8,111 nucleotides of DNA, from the NCBI GenBank assembly GCA_050942825.1, contig JBMNOA010000055.1, forward strand, positions 1 to 8,111. Direction: 5' to 3'. Shown here one piece after another: positions 1 through 5,988 of this stretch. The position numbers and the translations under genes are program-made. A model generated the notes under the pieces. It had not been told where the DNA came from. It searched no databases and was given only the letters and a program-made list of their open reading frames with translations. The DNA is from CAYRML01 sp050942825 (GTDB lineage: Bacteria > Bacillota > Dehalobacteriia > UBA4068). Each line of letters starts with the position of its first letter. The stretch's first letter is position 1.

Positions 1-330
1 AAGCCGTCCTGAACAACACGAATCCCGAAAATGGCTTGATTACCGGGTTCTTTTACACTTCAGTCCCTGCGCCTTGACATCAATACTACGGTCTCAACAT
101 GTTAGGTTTAAGGAAACAAATCAATCGAAATTTTAAATGTTCAACGATTATCTCAACTGTCAAACGATTTACCTAAAAAATGCACCCCCTAGGCTAATGT
201 CAAACGATTATAACTAACACTTACCGCACCAAAGTTTGCGTTCATTGTAAAAACTTAATATGGAATGACATAAACTTAAAACAAGCGACTCCCACAAATC
301 AGAAAACCCTTGCTTGAAGCCTTTTCATGG
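1..330. other. Gene-free stretch at left edge
   Basis: No convincing gene is visible. Both strands are broken by stops within short distances. A plus-strand frame is open from the window edge to a TGA at 75-77 and would end in ...FFYTSVPAP; a second frame is open from base 2 to a TAA near 136. Neither peptide matches a family I recognise, and neither has a start inside the window. The stretch contains three direct repeats (138-211) described separately. From 212 to 330 the DNA is AT-rich with no gene, RNA or strong promoter that I can defend. The region lies beyond the ssrA terminator, a typical place for insertion of mobile DNA. Confidence 0.6.
138..211 (+). repeat. Three 14-bp direct repeats, possible insertion-sequence end
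   Basis: The copies are TGTTCAACGATTAT (138-151), TGTCAAACGATTTA (158-171) and TGTCAAACGATTAT (198-211), with start-to-start distances of 20 and 40 bases. Multiple short direct repeats close to a terminal CA (here 218-219, reading TG inward on the minus strand) are what IS21-family ends look like, where they bind the transposase. If so, the element would extend leftward out of the window and end near 219. No transposase is visible, so this may be a remnant or a non-autonomous end. Two of the copies contain TTGACA on the minus strand, so promoter -35 boxes are an alternative reading. The repeats are seen directly; the IS21 assignment is inference. Confidence 0.4.
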
Positions 331-377
331 CAAAATAAAACCACCAACCAATAAAATGCTTTTTATCAATTGATGGT
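331..377 (-). terminator. Intrinsic terminator of ssrA
   Basis: On the minus strand, bases 377-340 can fold into a continuous 17-bp stem closed by the loop AGCA, followed by the U-rich tract TTTATTTT (339-332). Four pairs are G-U in the minus-strand RNA and would be A-C mismatches in a plus-strand RNA, so the hairpin works only in the direction of ssrA. It begins 9 bases after the encoded CCA end of tmRNA, consistent with a short 3' trailer removed by nucleases. Confidence 0.85.
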
Positions 378-385
378 ATTACTTT

Positions 386-737
386 TGGTGGAGGTGCGGG
401 GAGTCGAACCCCGGTCCGAAGGAAAACCCACAACAGATTCTCCGAGCGCAGTTTATGCTTTAGATTTCGCTTGACGATCGGTCACAAACAACCTATCGTT
501 TCGCTATCCCTTGTAATTTCCCCTGCCGGGCCAGGGATAACCAGGCAAGGTAGATTGTGTTTATGACCCTTTATCCCACCCCACAAACAAAGTGGGTAAA
601 GGGTTAGCAGATTAAGCTGCTAAAGCTAAACTAGGTTTTTTGGCACTTCAAAAGAAGTTCCCACCGTTTAACGGGTAGATGGAATCCCGGCTCGCTACTG
701 TTGCCAATTCTTCCCCCGTCGAAACCAATACACCCCC
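386..737 (-). ncRNA. tmRNA (transfer-messenger RNA), one-piece form
   Basis: This RNA rescues ribosomes stalled on mRNAs without a stop codon: charged with alanine and bound by SmpB, it enters the A site, and translation switches to its short internal reading frame, adding a degradation tag. The 5' end GGGGGTG (737-731) pairs with CACCTCC (396-390) as a 7-bp acceptor stem containing one G-U pair. Discriminator A (389) and an encoded CCA (388-386) follow. The T arm has stem CGGGG/CCCCG around TTCGACT. The conserved 5' segment TTGGTTTCGACGGGG is present. After the tag stop, CCCTTT...AAAGGG enclosing the hairpin CCCAC/GTGGG matches pseudoknot 2. Length is 352 nt, normal for one-piece tmRNA. The 5' end lies 3 nt downstream of the smpB stop, so the primary transcript almost certainly carries smpB and needs RNase P cleavage. 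Confidence 0.97.
612..644 (-). other. tmRNA tag reading frame, AKKPSLALAA
   Basis: The resume codon is GCC at 644-642, and ten codons encode AKKPSLALAA before a TAA at 614-612. The final LALAA matches the hydrophobic C-terminal degron, usually ending ALAA, that ClpXP and related proteases recognise. The stop codon sits in the loop of a small hairpin (AGCAG/CTGCT), the usual position. The resume codon is placed from the family pattern: an alanine codon just after a GAAGT-type upstream segment. Confidence 0.9.
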
Positions 738-740
738 ATG

Positions 741-1211
741 TCAAAATAACTTTTGTTTCTCCTTGAAGCTGCGTTCAATATCTCGTTTGGCCTCTTTGAC
801 AGCTAAATCATCACGCTTATCGTAGAGCTTTTTGCCCTGGGCCAAAGCTAATTCCAATTTAGCCATACCATGCGTGAAATAGACCTTGACAGGTATCAAA
901 GTAAAGCCTTTTTCCCTGACTTTGGCATAAATGCGCTTGATTTCAGCTTTATGCAAAAGCAAACGTCTGGGACGTTTTGGCTCATGATTAAAGCGGTTAC
1001 CCATTTCATAAGGATTGATATGCATATTATAGAGAAAAACCTCGCCATCTGCTACCTTGGCATAGGCTTCCTGAATACTGGCTTTAGCATTGCGCAAAGA
1101 TTTAACCTCTGTGCCTTGCAGTTCCAAACCCGCTTCAAAAGTCTCAATAAAATGATACTCATGGCGTGCTTTGCGATTTTCAGTTATGATCTTAATTTTT
1201 TCTGTTGGCAT
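741..1211 (-). CDS. smpB: SmpB, tmRNA-binding protein
   Basis: SmpB binds the tRNA-like domain of tmRNA, mimics the missing anticodon arm, and guides tmRNA into the empty A site of stalled ribosomes. The 156-residue product has family hallmarks: ENRKARHEY near the N terminus, GTEVKSLR at 33-40, GNRFNHEPKRPRRLLLHK at 71-88, GKKLYDKR at 126-133, and a basic helical tail that enters the mRNA channel. The start is the ATG at 1211-1209, preceded by AGGTG five bases upstream. A longer frame opens at a TTG at 1286, but that codon lies between the -35 and -10 boxes of the promoter, and an in-frame ATG at 1253 would be almost at the transcript's 5' end without a Shine-Dalgarno. The stop (741-743) is 3 bases from mature tmRNA, so the two partners share a transcript. 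Confidence 0.97.
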   Translation of the reverse strand: MPTEKIKIITENRKARHEYHFIETFEAGLELQGTEVKSLRNAKASIQEAYAKVADGEVFLYNMHINPYEMGNRFNHEPKRPRRLLLHKAEIKRIYAKVREKGFTLIPVKVYFTHGMAKLELALAQGKKLYDKRDDLAVKEAKRDIERSFKEKQKLF

Positions 1212-1258
1212 AAATGCACCTATGGTCGCTATTAGCTTTTTTATTTTTCCCATCAAGG

Positions 1259-1293
1259 ATATATTATTATAGCATATTAATGACAAAAGTCAA
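1259..1293 (-). promoter_or_regulatory. Sigma-A type promoter for smpB-ssrA
   Basis: On the minus strand, TTGACT (1293-1288) is separated by 16 bases from a perfect TATAAT (1271-1266), which is preceded by TGC, making an extended -10. The predicted RNA start is near 1259, giving about 48 bases of leader before the smpB ATG. This lets smpB-ssrA be expressed apart from rnr. Five of six -35 bases and all six -10 bases match consensus; the spacer is one base short of optimal. Confidence 0.8.
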
Positions 1294-1314
1294 TAACGAA
1301 AAATGATAATTTGA

Positions 1315-3453
1315 TTAATGATAATTAATATTAGCAGGTAGAAAATCTATATACATATTTTCATCATCAACATCATAAACCTGAATTCTGATTGGATCAC
1401 CTAATCGATACACCTTACCCGTCCTGCGGCCGGTAAGGGTGTGTTTTTTTTCATCATATTCATAATAATCATCGTCCATATTGGAAACTCTGATCAAGCC
1501 CTCAATACTGTTTTCCAATTCTACATACAGGCCATAGCCGATAACGCCCGAGATATGGCCATCAAAAAATTGACCGATTCTCTGCTTCATATATTGACAA
1601 CATTTGGCCTTTACGACTTGTCTTTCTACCTCTTCGGCCTGCCTTTCTTTGAGGGAACAATCGATAGCCTGCTCTGTCAATTGCCGACGCCAGGAATCAC
1701 GTGTTTGCTTCTTTAAGGGCCCTTTGGCTAAATGGGCTTTAATCACACGGTGAATTAGCAAGTCAGGATAGCGGCGGATCGGCGAAGTGAAATGTGAATA
1801 ATACGGCATAGCCAGTGCAAAATGGCCTAAGGCCTCTGTAGCATAGCGGGCATGATTCATCGAACGCAGCAGTAAAATAGAGATTATACGCTCTTCCGGC
1901 TTACCTTGGACTTCGTTTAAGATGGCCTGTATTGCCTGAGGCTTGATCTTGCGTCCTGTGGCATTGATAGCATAACCAAAAGGTGCTAAAAGTGCATTGA
2001 TCTGTGGCAGATAATCCATGGCGAAAGGCTCATGCACACGATAAATAAACGGTGCATCCAAAGCAAAATAGGCCTCGGCCACAGTTTTGTTAGCACAGAT
2101 CATCATCTCCTCAATCATCTGCTCGGCCAAGCCCTGATCACGTTTTTTGATATCTATTATCTCACCATCATCATTAACGATAACCTTGGTCTCGGGAAAG
2201 TCAAAATCAATGGCCCCGTTTGCCATCCGTCTTTGGCGTAGAATATCTTTGAGCTGCGCCATATCAGAGAGTAAACCTAGATAATCTTTTAGCTCCTCTT
2301 GCGCCACAGTATCACCCTCAACCAAGGCAGCATTGACCATTTCATAAGAGAGTCTCTTGCGCACATTGATCAAAGATTGAGAAATCTCATGCTTCACAAC
2401 ATGTCCACCGCTATCTATTTCCATAATACAGCTCATGGCTAGGCGATCCTCACTAACATTAAGGCTGCAAATATTATTAGAAAGTGCCCTGGGCAGCATC
2501 GGTATGACTAAATCAGGCAGGTATACACTGGTGCCTCTGGCGGCAGCCTCTCTGTCTAGCGGGGCATTGGCTCGCACATAATGAGCCACATCAGCGATAT
2601 GCACACCCAGCAACCAATTATTATTGGGTAAGCGTTGCAAGGATACCGCATCATCCAGATCCTTAGCATCCGCGCCATCAATGGTAACCAGCACCTGAGA
2701 GCGAAAATCCCGGCGGCCTTCTTTATCCTCAGGCCTAATAACAGCAGTTTTTTCTGCCTCTTGTAAAACCTGCTCGGAAAATTGCAGCGGCAAGTCATAT
2801 TTTTTGATGATAGCAAGAGTATCCAGACCTTTGTCTCCCTCATGACCAAAAATTTCTACGATCTTACCTTTAGGGGAACGGTTTTCATCAGTAGACCAGG
2901 AAACAATATGAGCAACTACTCGGTCACCACTTTTAGCAGTACATTTACCAATATATACAGGTTCAATCAACTTCTTATCATCGGGGTATAAAAGACCTTT
3001 TTTATAAGTGCCGACAACACGGCTGTTGGCCCTTTCGGTAATTTTGACCACTTGTCCTTCTCGTCTTCTGCCGCAAGAATCAGCGGCAAAGCCACTGTTT
3101 TTTTCATGCGGTTTGGATTTCAATTGTACCAGAACCTCATCATTGTGCCAGGCGCCGTGCAATTCATGGGGCGGGATAAAAATGTCCTCCTCATTCTCAC
3201 CCAGCAACAAAAAAGCATAGCCTTTGCCGCTTTGTTGAATTCTGCCTTTATAATAGCCTAATTGCTGCGGCTTGTAATAATACTCTTTTTTGCCTCGTGG
3301 TTTGGTGATCAGTTCCCCGGCCGCTGTCAATTTTTCCAAAGCCAAAAAAACCTCTTCTTTTTCAAAAGGAGTTTGCGAGACAAACCATTTAAGATCAGAC
3401 GGTATATAATCATGACCTATCAGCGATTTTATAGTTTGTAATACTTTTTCCAT
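1315..3453 (-). CDS. rnr: Ribonuclease R, 3'-5' exoribonuclease
   Basis: RNase R degrades structured RNA processively from the 3' end and is known to help destroy non-stop mRNAs released by tmRNA. The 712-residue protein shows a helix-turn-helix-like N terminus (1-60), two cold-shock-type domains (about 65-205), the RNB catalytic domain (about 247-575) and an S1 domain (about 630-705). The acidic metal site lies in TIDGADAKDLDDAVS, with D259, D265, D267 and D268 spaced as in RNase II. Y311 and the HFTSPIRRYPDL segment (554-565) supply other conserved active-site residues. The ATG at 3453 has AAGGAT six bases upstream. The protein ends soon after S1, without the lysine-rich tail that E. coli RNase R uses in tmRNA-linked decay. 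It lies upstream of smpB-ssrA, a frequent Firmicutes order. RNase II is less likely given the extra N-terminal domain. Confidence 0.95.
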   Translation of the reverse strand: MEKVLQTIKSLIGHDYIPSDLKWFVSQTPFEKEEVFLALEKLTAAGELITKPRGKKEYYYKPQQLGYYKGRIQQSGKGYAFLLLGENEEDIFIPPHELHGAWHNDEVLVQLKSKPHEKNSGFAADSCGRRREGQVVKITERANSRVVGTYKKGLLYPDDKKLIEPVYIGKCTAKSGDRVVAHIVSWSTDENRSPKGKIVEIFGHEGDKGLDTLAIIKKYDLPLQFSEQVLQEAEKTAVIRPEDKEGRRDFRSQVLVTIDGADAKDLDDAVSLQRLPNNNWLLGVHIADVAHYVRANAPLDREAAARGTSVYLPDLVIPMLPRALSNNICSLNVSEDRLAMSCIMEIDSGGHVVKHEISQSLINVRKRLSYEMVNAALVEGDTVAQEELKDYLGLLSDMAQLKDILRQRRMANGAIDFDFPETKVIVNDDGEIIDIKKRDQGLAEQMIEEMMICANKTVAEAYFALDAPFIYRVHEPFAMDYLPQINALLAPFGYAINATGRKIKPQAIQAILNEVQGKPEERIISILLLRSMNHARYATEALGHFALAMPYYSHFTSPIRRYPDLLIHRVIKAHLAKGPLKKQTRDSWRRQLTEQAIDCSLKERQAEEVERQVVKAKCCQYMKQRIGQFFDGHISGVIGYGLYVELENSIEGLIRVSNMDDDYYEYDEKKHTLTGRRTGKVYRLGDPIRIQVYDVDDENMYIDFLPANINYH

Positions 3454-3492
3454 TTTTTATCCTTTTTTACTTTTATTATGGTACAGCCCACA

Positions 3493-3526
3493 TAGATATA
3501 TACCTTGTAACTCCAATCAATGCTAA
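3493..3526 (-). promoter_or_regulatory. Possible rnr promoter
   Basis: In the 134-base gap before rnr, TTAGCA (3526-3521) and TATATA (3502-3497) are 18 bases apart on the minus strand. An overlapping alternative is TTGATT (3520-3515) with TATCTA (3498-3493) at 16 bases. Each box matches consensus only partly, so the placement is uncertain, but the gap and the terminator-like structure just upstream make a separate rnr promoter plausible. Confidence 0.3.
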
Positions 3527-3540
3527 GTTAGGCTATTTTG

Positions 3541-3578
3541 ATAACTATAAAAAAAGTCTGCCGGCCGGCCATAGCTAT
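3541..3578 (-). terminator. Weak terminator-like structure after thiI
   Basis: About ten bases past the thiI stop, ATAGCTAT (3578-3571) can pair with ATAGTTAT (3548-3541) over 8 bp with one G-U. Between them are the palindromic GGCCGGCCGGC and a run of seven T residues on the minus strand. The GC-rich core followed by AGAC and T7 resembles an intrinsic terminator, but the best GC hairpin is only about 3 bp, so termination may be partial. Confidence 0.35.
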
Positions 3579-3587
3579 TTTAATATT

Positions 3588-4754
3588 TTATTCAATGACA
3601 AGCGTTTCTGTCTTTTCCAAAGCCTCGTTCAATAAGGCTGGTATAGCTAATTTTTCTTCCAGCTTTTCTGCTTCATCTATACGTGGACGGATTTTGGGGT
3701 ATGCTGGCAAAAAGATGGTACAACAATCTTCATAAGGCCTGATCGAAATGGGAAAAGCCTCAATTTGCTGTGATATTTTCACGATTTCTTCTTTGTCCAT
3801 ACCAATCAGAGGACGCAAAACCGGTATATTGATCACATCATTGATGGTCTGTATGCTTTCCAAGGTCTGGCTTGCAACCTGCCCAATGCTTTCTCCTGTC
3901 AACAAGGCTAAAGCATTTCCTTTATGGGCAATTTTTTCCGCCAGACGGAACATCATTCTGCGCAACAAAGTAATGGTATAGTCCTCACTGGTATGTTCAC
4001 GAATGGCCTTTTGGATCTCAGTAAAATGCACAATATGCAATTTAATTGGCGCTCCTTGCCAATGAGCCAGTATTTTGCACAGATCAAGTACTTTTTCTTT
4101 ACTTTGCTGACCGGTGAAAGGAAAGCTATGGAAATGAATGGCCTCCAGAGTCACTCCTCTTTTCATAGCCATCCAGCCCGCCACCGGGCTATCGATACCG
4201 CCTGACAACAGCAAAAGCGCTTTGCCGCTGGAGCCTACCGGCAATCCTTTGGCCCCCGGTATCACTTGACCATAGACATAAGCACCTTCCTGACGCACTT
4301 CGATATCGATCACTCTGTCTGGGTGGTGCATATCAGCTACATAGCGCTCATCGATTTGATCAAAAAGCCTGCCAGCGATATGCTGGGATATTTCTATAGA
4401 TAGCATAGGATAGGTTTTATCCGCTCTTTTGGTTTCTACTTTAAAGGAACCACCCGCCGGCAAAGCCGTCTTTAGTACTTCTAAAGCTGCCTTAGCGATC
4501 TCATCCAAACTTTTACCCGTTTCCACCACGGGAGAGATCGAATAAATGCCAAACACTTGCTGCAGGCGGGGAATGACCAAATATTCATCATCCATGGTTT
4601 CTATCCAGATTCGTCCCCAAGTGGCACGTATCTGCCTTTTTGGTAAATCTGATAAAGCTTTTCGGATATTATTCGCCAAACGATTGATAAATTTACTTTT
4701 GTTTTTGCCTTTAAGGCCTAATTCTCCATAACGGACCAGCAATAATTTTCCCAT
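3588..4754 (-). CDS. thiI: ThiI, tRNA 4-thiouridine synthase
   Basis: ThiI adenylates uridine 8 of tRNA and transfers sulfur to make 4-thiouridine, a near-UV sensor. In some bacteria it also supplies sulfur for the thiamine thiazole. The 388-residue protein has an N-terminal ferredoxin-like domain starting MGKLLLVRYGELGLKGKN, a THUMP RNA-binding domain (about 60-165), and a PP-loop pyrophosphatase domain with SGGIDSP at 184-190. Cysteines 344 and 345 lie in YEDCCTIF; C344 matches the sulfur-handling cysteine of this domain in E. coli ThiI. The C-terminal rhodanese domain of E. coli ThiI (482 aa) is absent, as in B. subtilis, so a thiamine role is unlikely and sulfur probably comes straight from the adjacent desulfurase. 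The ATG is 8 bases past the iscS stop, with AGGAG overlapping that stop. Confidence 0.95.
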   Translation of the reverse strand: MGKLLLVRYGELGLKGKNKSKFINRLANNIRKALSDLPKRQIRATWGRIWIETMDDEYLVIPRLQQVFGIYSISPVVETGKSLDEIAKAALEVLKTALPAGGSFKVETKRADKTYPMLSIEISQHIAGRLFDQIDERYVADMHHPDRVIDIEVRQEGAYVYGQVIPGAKGLPVGSSGKALLLLSGGIDSPVAGWMAMKRGVTLEAIHFHSFPFTGQQSKEKVLDLCKILAHWQGAPIKLHIVHFTEIQKAIREHTSEDYTITLLRRMMFRLAEKIAHKGNALALLTGESIGQVASQTLESIQTINDVINIPVLRPLIGMDKEEIVKISQQIEAFPISIRPYEDCCTIFLPAYPKIRPRIDEAEKLEEKLAIPALLNEALEKTETLVIE

Positions 4755-4759
4755 ATTAT

Positions 4760-4764
4760 CTCCT
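4760..4764 (-). promoter_or_regulatory. thiI ribosome binding site overlapping the iscS stop
   Basis: AGGAG shares two bases with the iscS TAG stop codon (4765-4763) and sits 5 bases before the thiI ATG. A ribosome terminating on iscS would be placed on this site, which suggests translational coupling that keeps the sulfur donor and acceptor balanced. Confidence 0.75.
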
Positions 4765-5929
4765 ATTTCTTAGAGCCGCTAAAGCGGCGCACTTCTTTTA
4801 CTATTTGTGCTGTCGCCACGGCGACTGTTTTAGCTTCCTCTACTGTATTTTGCGGACAAAAACTGTATCTTAAACTGCAATCGGCCAAATCTTTTCTTAT
4901 TCCCATGGCTAACAGCACATGAGAAGCCGTATTTTTATTGCTATGGCAGGCTGACCCGGAAGAAACATAAATCTTTTGTGCCTCCAGATAGTGTAAAAGC
5001 ACCTCGCTTTTGGCTTGAGGGAAGCTGACATTTAGCACATGCGGGGCAGCATTTCCTGCCAAATCAGTATTGCAAACTGCTTCCGGCACAAGCTCTTTTA
5101 GCTCCTGCCACAGTGTATCCCTGACCTCCTTCATTTTTAGGGCATTAGCATCTCTATTATCAGCGGCTAAGCGGGCAGCAGTAGCAAAAGCAGCAATAGC
5201 GGGTATATTCTCTGTTCCGGAGCGCAGATTATTTTCCTGCCCGCCCCCATAGATCAAAGGTGTAACCCTGACTCCGCCTTTGATCCATAACAGACCGATC
5301 CCCTTAGGCCCATGAATTTTATGGCCGCTGGCCGTATAAAGATCAGCCCGCCAGGCAGCCAGATCTACAGGCAGTTTTGCAAACCCCTGCACGCCATCGA
5401 TGTGAAAGAAAGCCTGCTTGGCTAGGGCTTTGATCAAAAGGCCGATCTCTGTCAAAGGTTGTATAGCACCTGTTTCATTGTTTACCTGCTGACAACTGAC
5501 TAATATCGTATCAGCAGTCAATTTGGCCTCCAAATCAGACAGATCTACATAACCTTTTCTATTAACAGCTATCTCTTCTATCGTAAAGCCCCTTTGTGCC
5601 AATATTTTGGCCGGCTCAATCACAGAAGGATGCTCAATGGCGGAAATGAGTATCTTTTTGCCCCTTTTGCCGTAGGCATTTGCAATACCAAACAAAACGG
5701 TATTATTACCCTCGCTGCCGCAAGAATTAAAATAAATCTCTCTGGCAGGTACAGCCAAAATAGCAGCCATAACCTCTCTGGCCTGGGATAACCTGCGAGA
5801 AGCGGCTAAGCCTTTGCTATGCAAGGAAGAAGCATTGCCATAATCAGTTTCCATAGCTATCGCCGCTGCCGTTATTGCCTCGGGCGCAACTTTAGTAGTA
5901 GCGCTATTATCAAAATAAATTTCTTGCAT
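4763..5929 (-). CDS. Cysteine desulfurase (IscS/NifS family, NifZ-like by context)
   Basis: This PLP enzyme converts L-cysteine to alanine and holds the sulfur as a persulfide for delivery to acceptors. The 388-residue protein begins MQEIYFDNSATT, the family start. Other hallmarks are H100 in EHPSV, D178 and Q181 in HIDGVQ for cofactor binding, K204 in SGHKIHGPKG as the Schiff-base lysine, RSGTEN at 236-241, and the catalytic C328 in SSGSACHS. The motif after the first strand reads GSEGNN where many relatives have GATEANN, a mild variation. No iscR, iscU or other Fe-S assembly gene is adjacent. The coupled partner is thiI, as in the B. subtilis nifZ-thiI pair, so I infer a dedicated tRNA thiolation donor; a general IscS role cannot be excluded. 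The ATG has AAAGAGG nine bases upstream. Only 59 bases separate it from hppA, and they contain a terminator. Confidence 0.93.
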   Translation of the reverse strand: MQEIYFDNSATTKVAPEAITAAAIAMETDYGNASSLHSKGLAASRRLSQAREVMAAILAVPAREIYFNSCGSEGNNTVLFGIANAYGKRGKKILISAIEHPSVIEPAKILAQRGFTIEEIAVNRKGYVDLSDLEAKLTADTILVSCQQVNNETGAIQPLTEIGLLIKALAKQAFFHIDGVQGFAKLPVDLAAWRADLYTASGHKIHGPKGIGLLWIKGGVRVTPLIYGGGQENNLRSGTENIPAIAAFATAARLAADNRDANALKMKEVRDTLWQELKELVPEAVCNTDLAGNAAPHVLNVSFPQAKSEVLLHYLEAQKIYVSSGSACHSNKNTASHVLLAMGIRKDLADCSLRYSFCPQNTVEEAKTVAVATAQIVKEVRRFSGSKK

Positions 5930-5950
5930 ATTAAAAAACCTCTTTATCTA

Positions 5951-5983
5951 TTAAAAAGCCGGACGTTATTTCGCCCGACTTTT
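5951..5983 (-). terminator. Intrinsic terminator between hppA and iscS
   Basis: On the minus strand, AAAAGTCGGGC (5983-5973) pairs with GTCCGGCTTTT (5964-5954) over 11 bp with two G-U pairs, around an 8-base loop, and runs into CTTTTTAAT. It starts 5 bases after the hppA stop. The tail is short, so some readthrough into iscS is possible. The stem's A-run gives it a partly bidirectional look, but no plus-strand gene needs it. Confidence 0.8.
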
Positions 5984-5988
5984 AAGCT

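Noticed and set aside
3..77. Plus-strand frame ending ...FFYTSVPAP at the window edge, possible C terminus of a truncated gene
   Set aside because: Only 24 codons are visible, no family is recognised, and another frame on the same strand is open for longer. It needs sequence to the left.
212..330. Short minus-strand peptides starting at ATGs, for example one of 18 codons reading through the repeat at 198-211
   Set aside because: They lack Shine-Dalgarno sequences, are very short, and lie downstream of the ssrA terminator.
386..460. The GGTTCGACTCC T-arm could be read as an ordinary tRNA 3' half
   Set aside because: No D arm or anticodon arm precedes it; the matching acceptor strand is about 340 bases away at 731-737, and the tag frame and pseudoknots identify tmRNA.
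870..1235. A 121-codon open frame on the plus strand
   Set aside because: It is antisense to smpB, has no recognisable motif, and runs across the smpB start; smpB is certain from family motifs.
3561..3570. CCGGCCGGCC palindrome considered as a restriction-modification or operator signature
   Set aside because: No associated enzyme or regulator gene is present, and the T-run next to it makes a terminator reading simpler.
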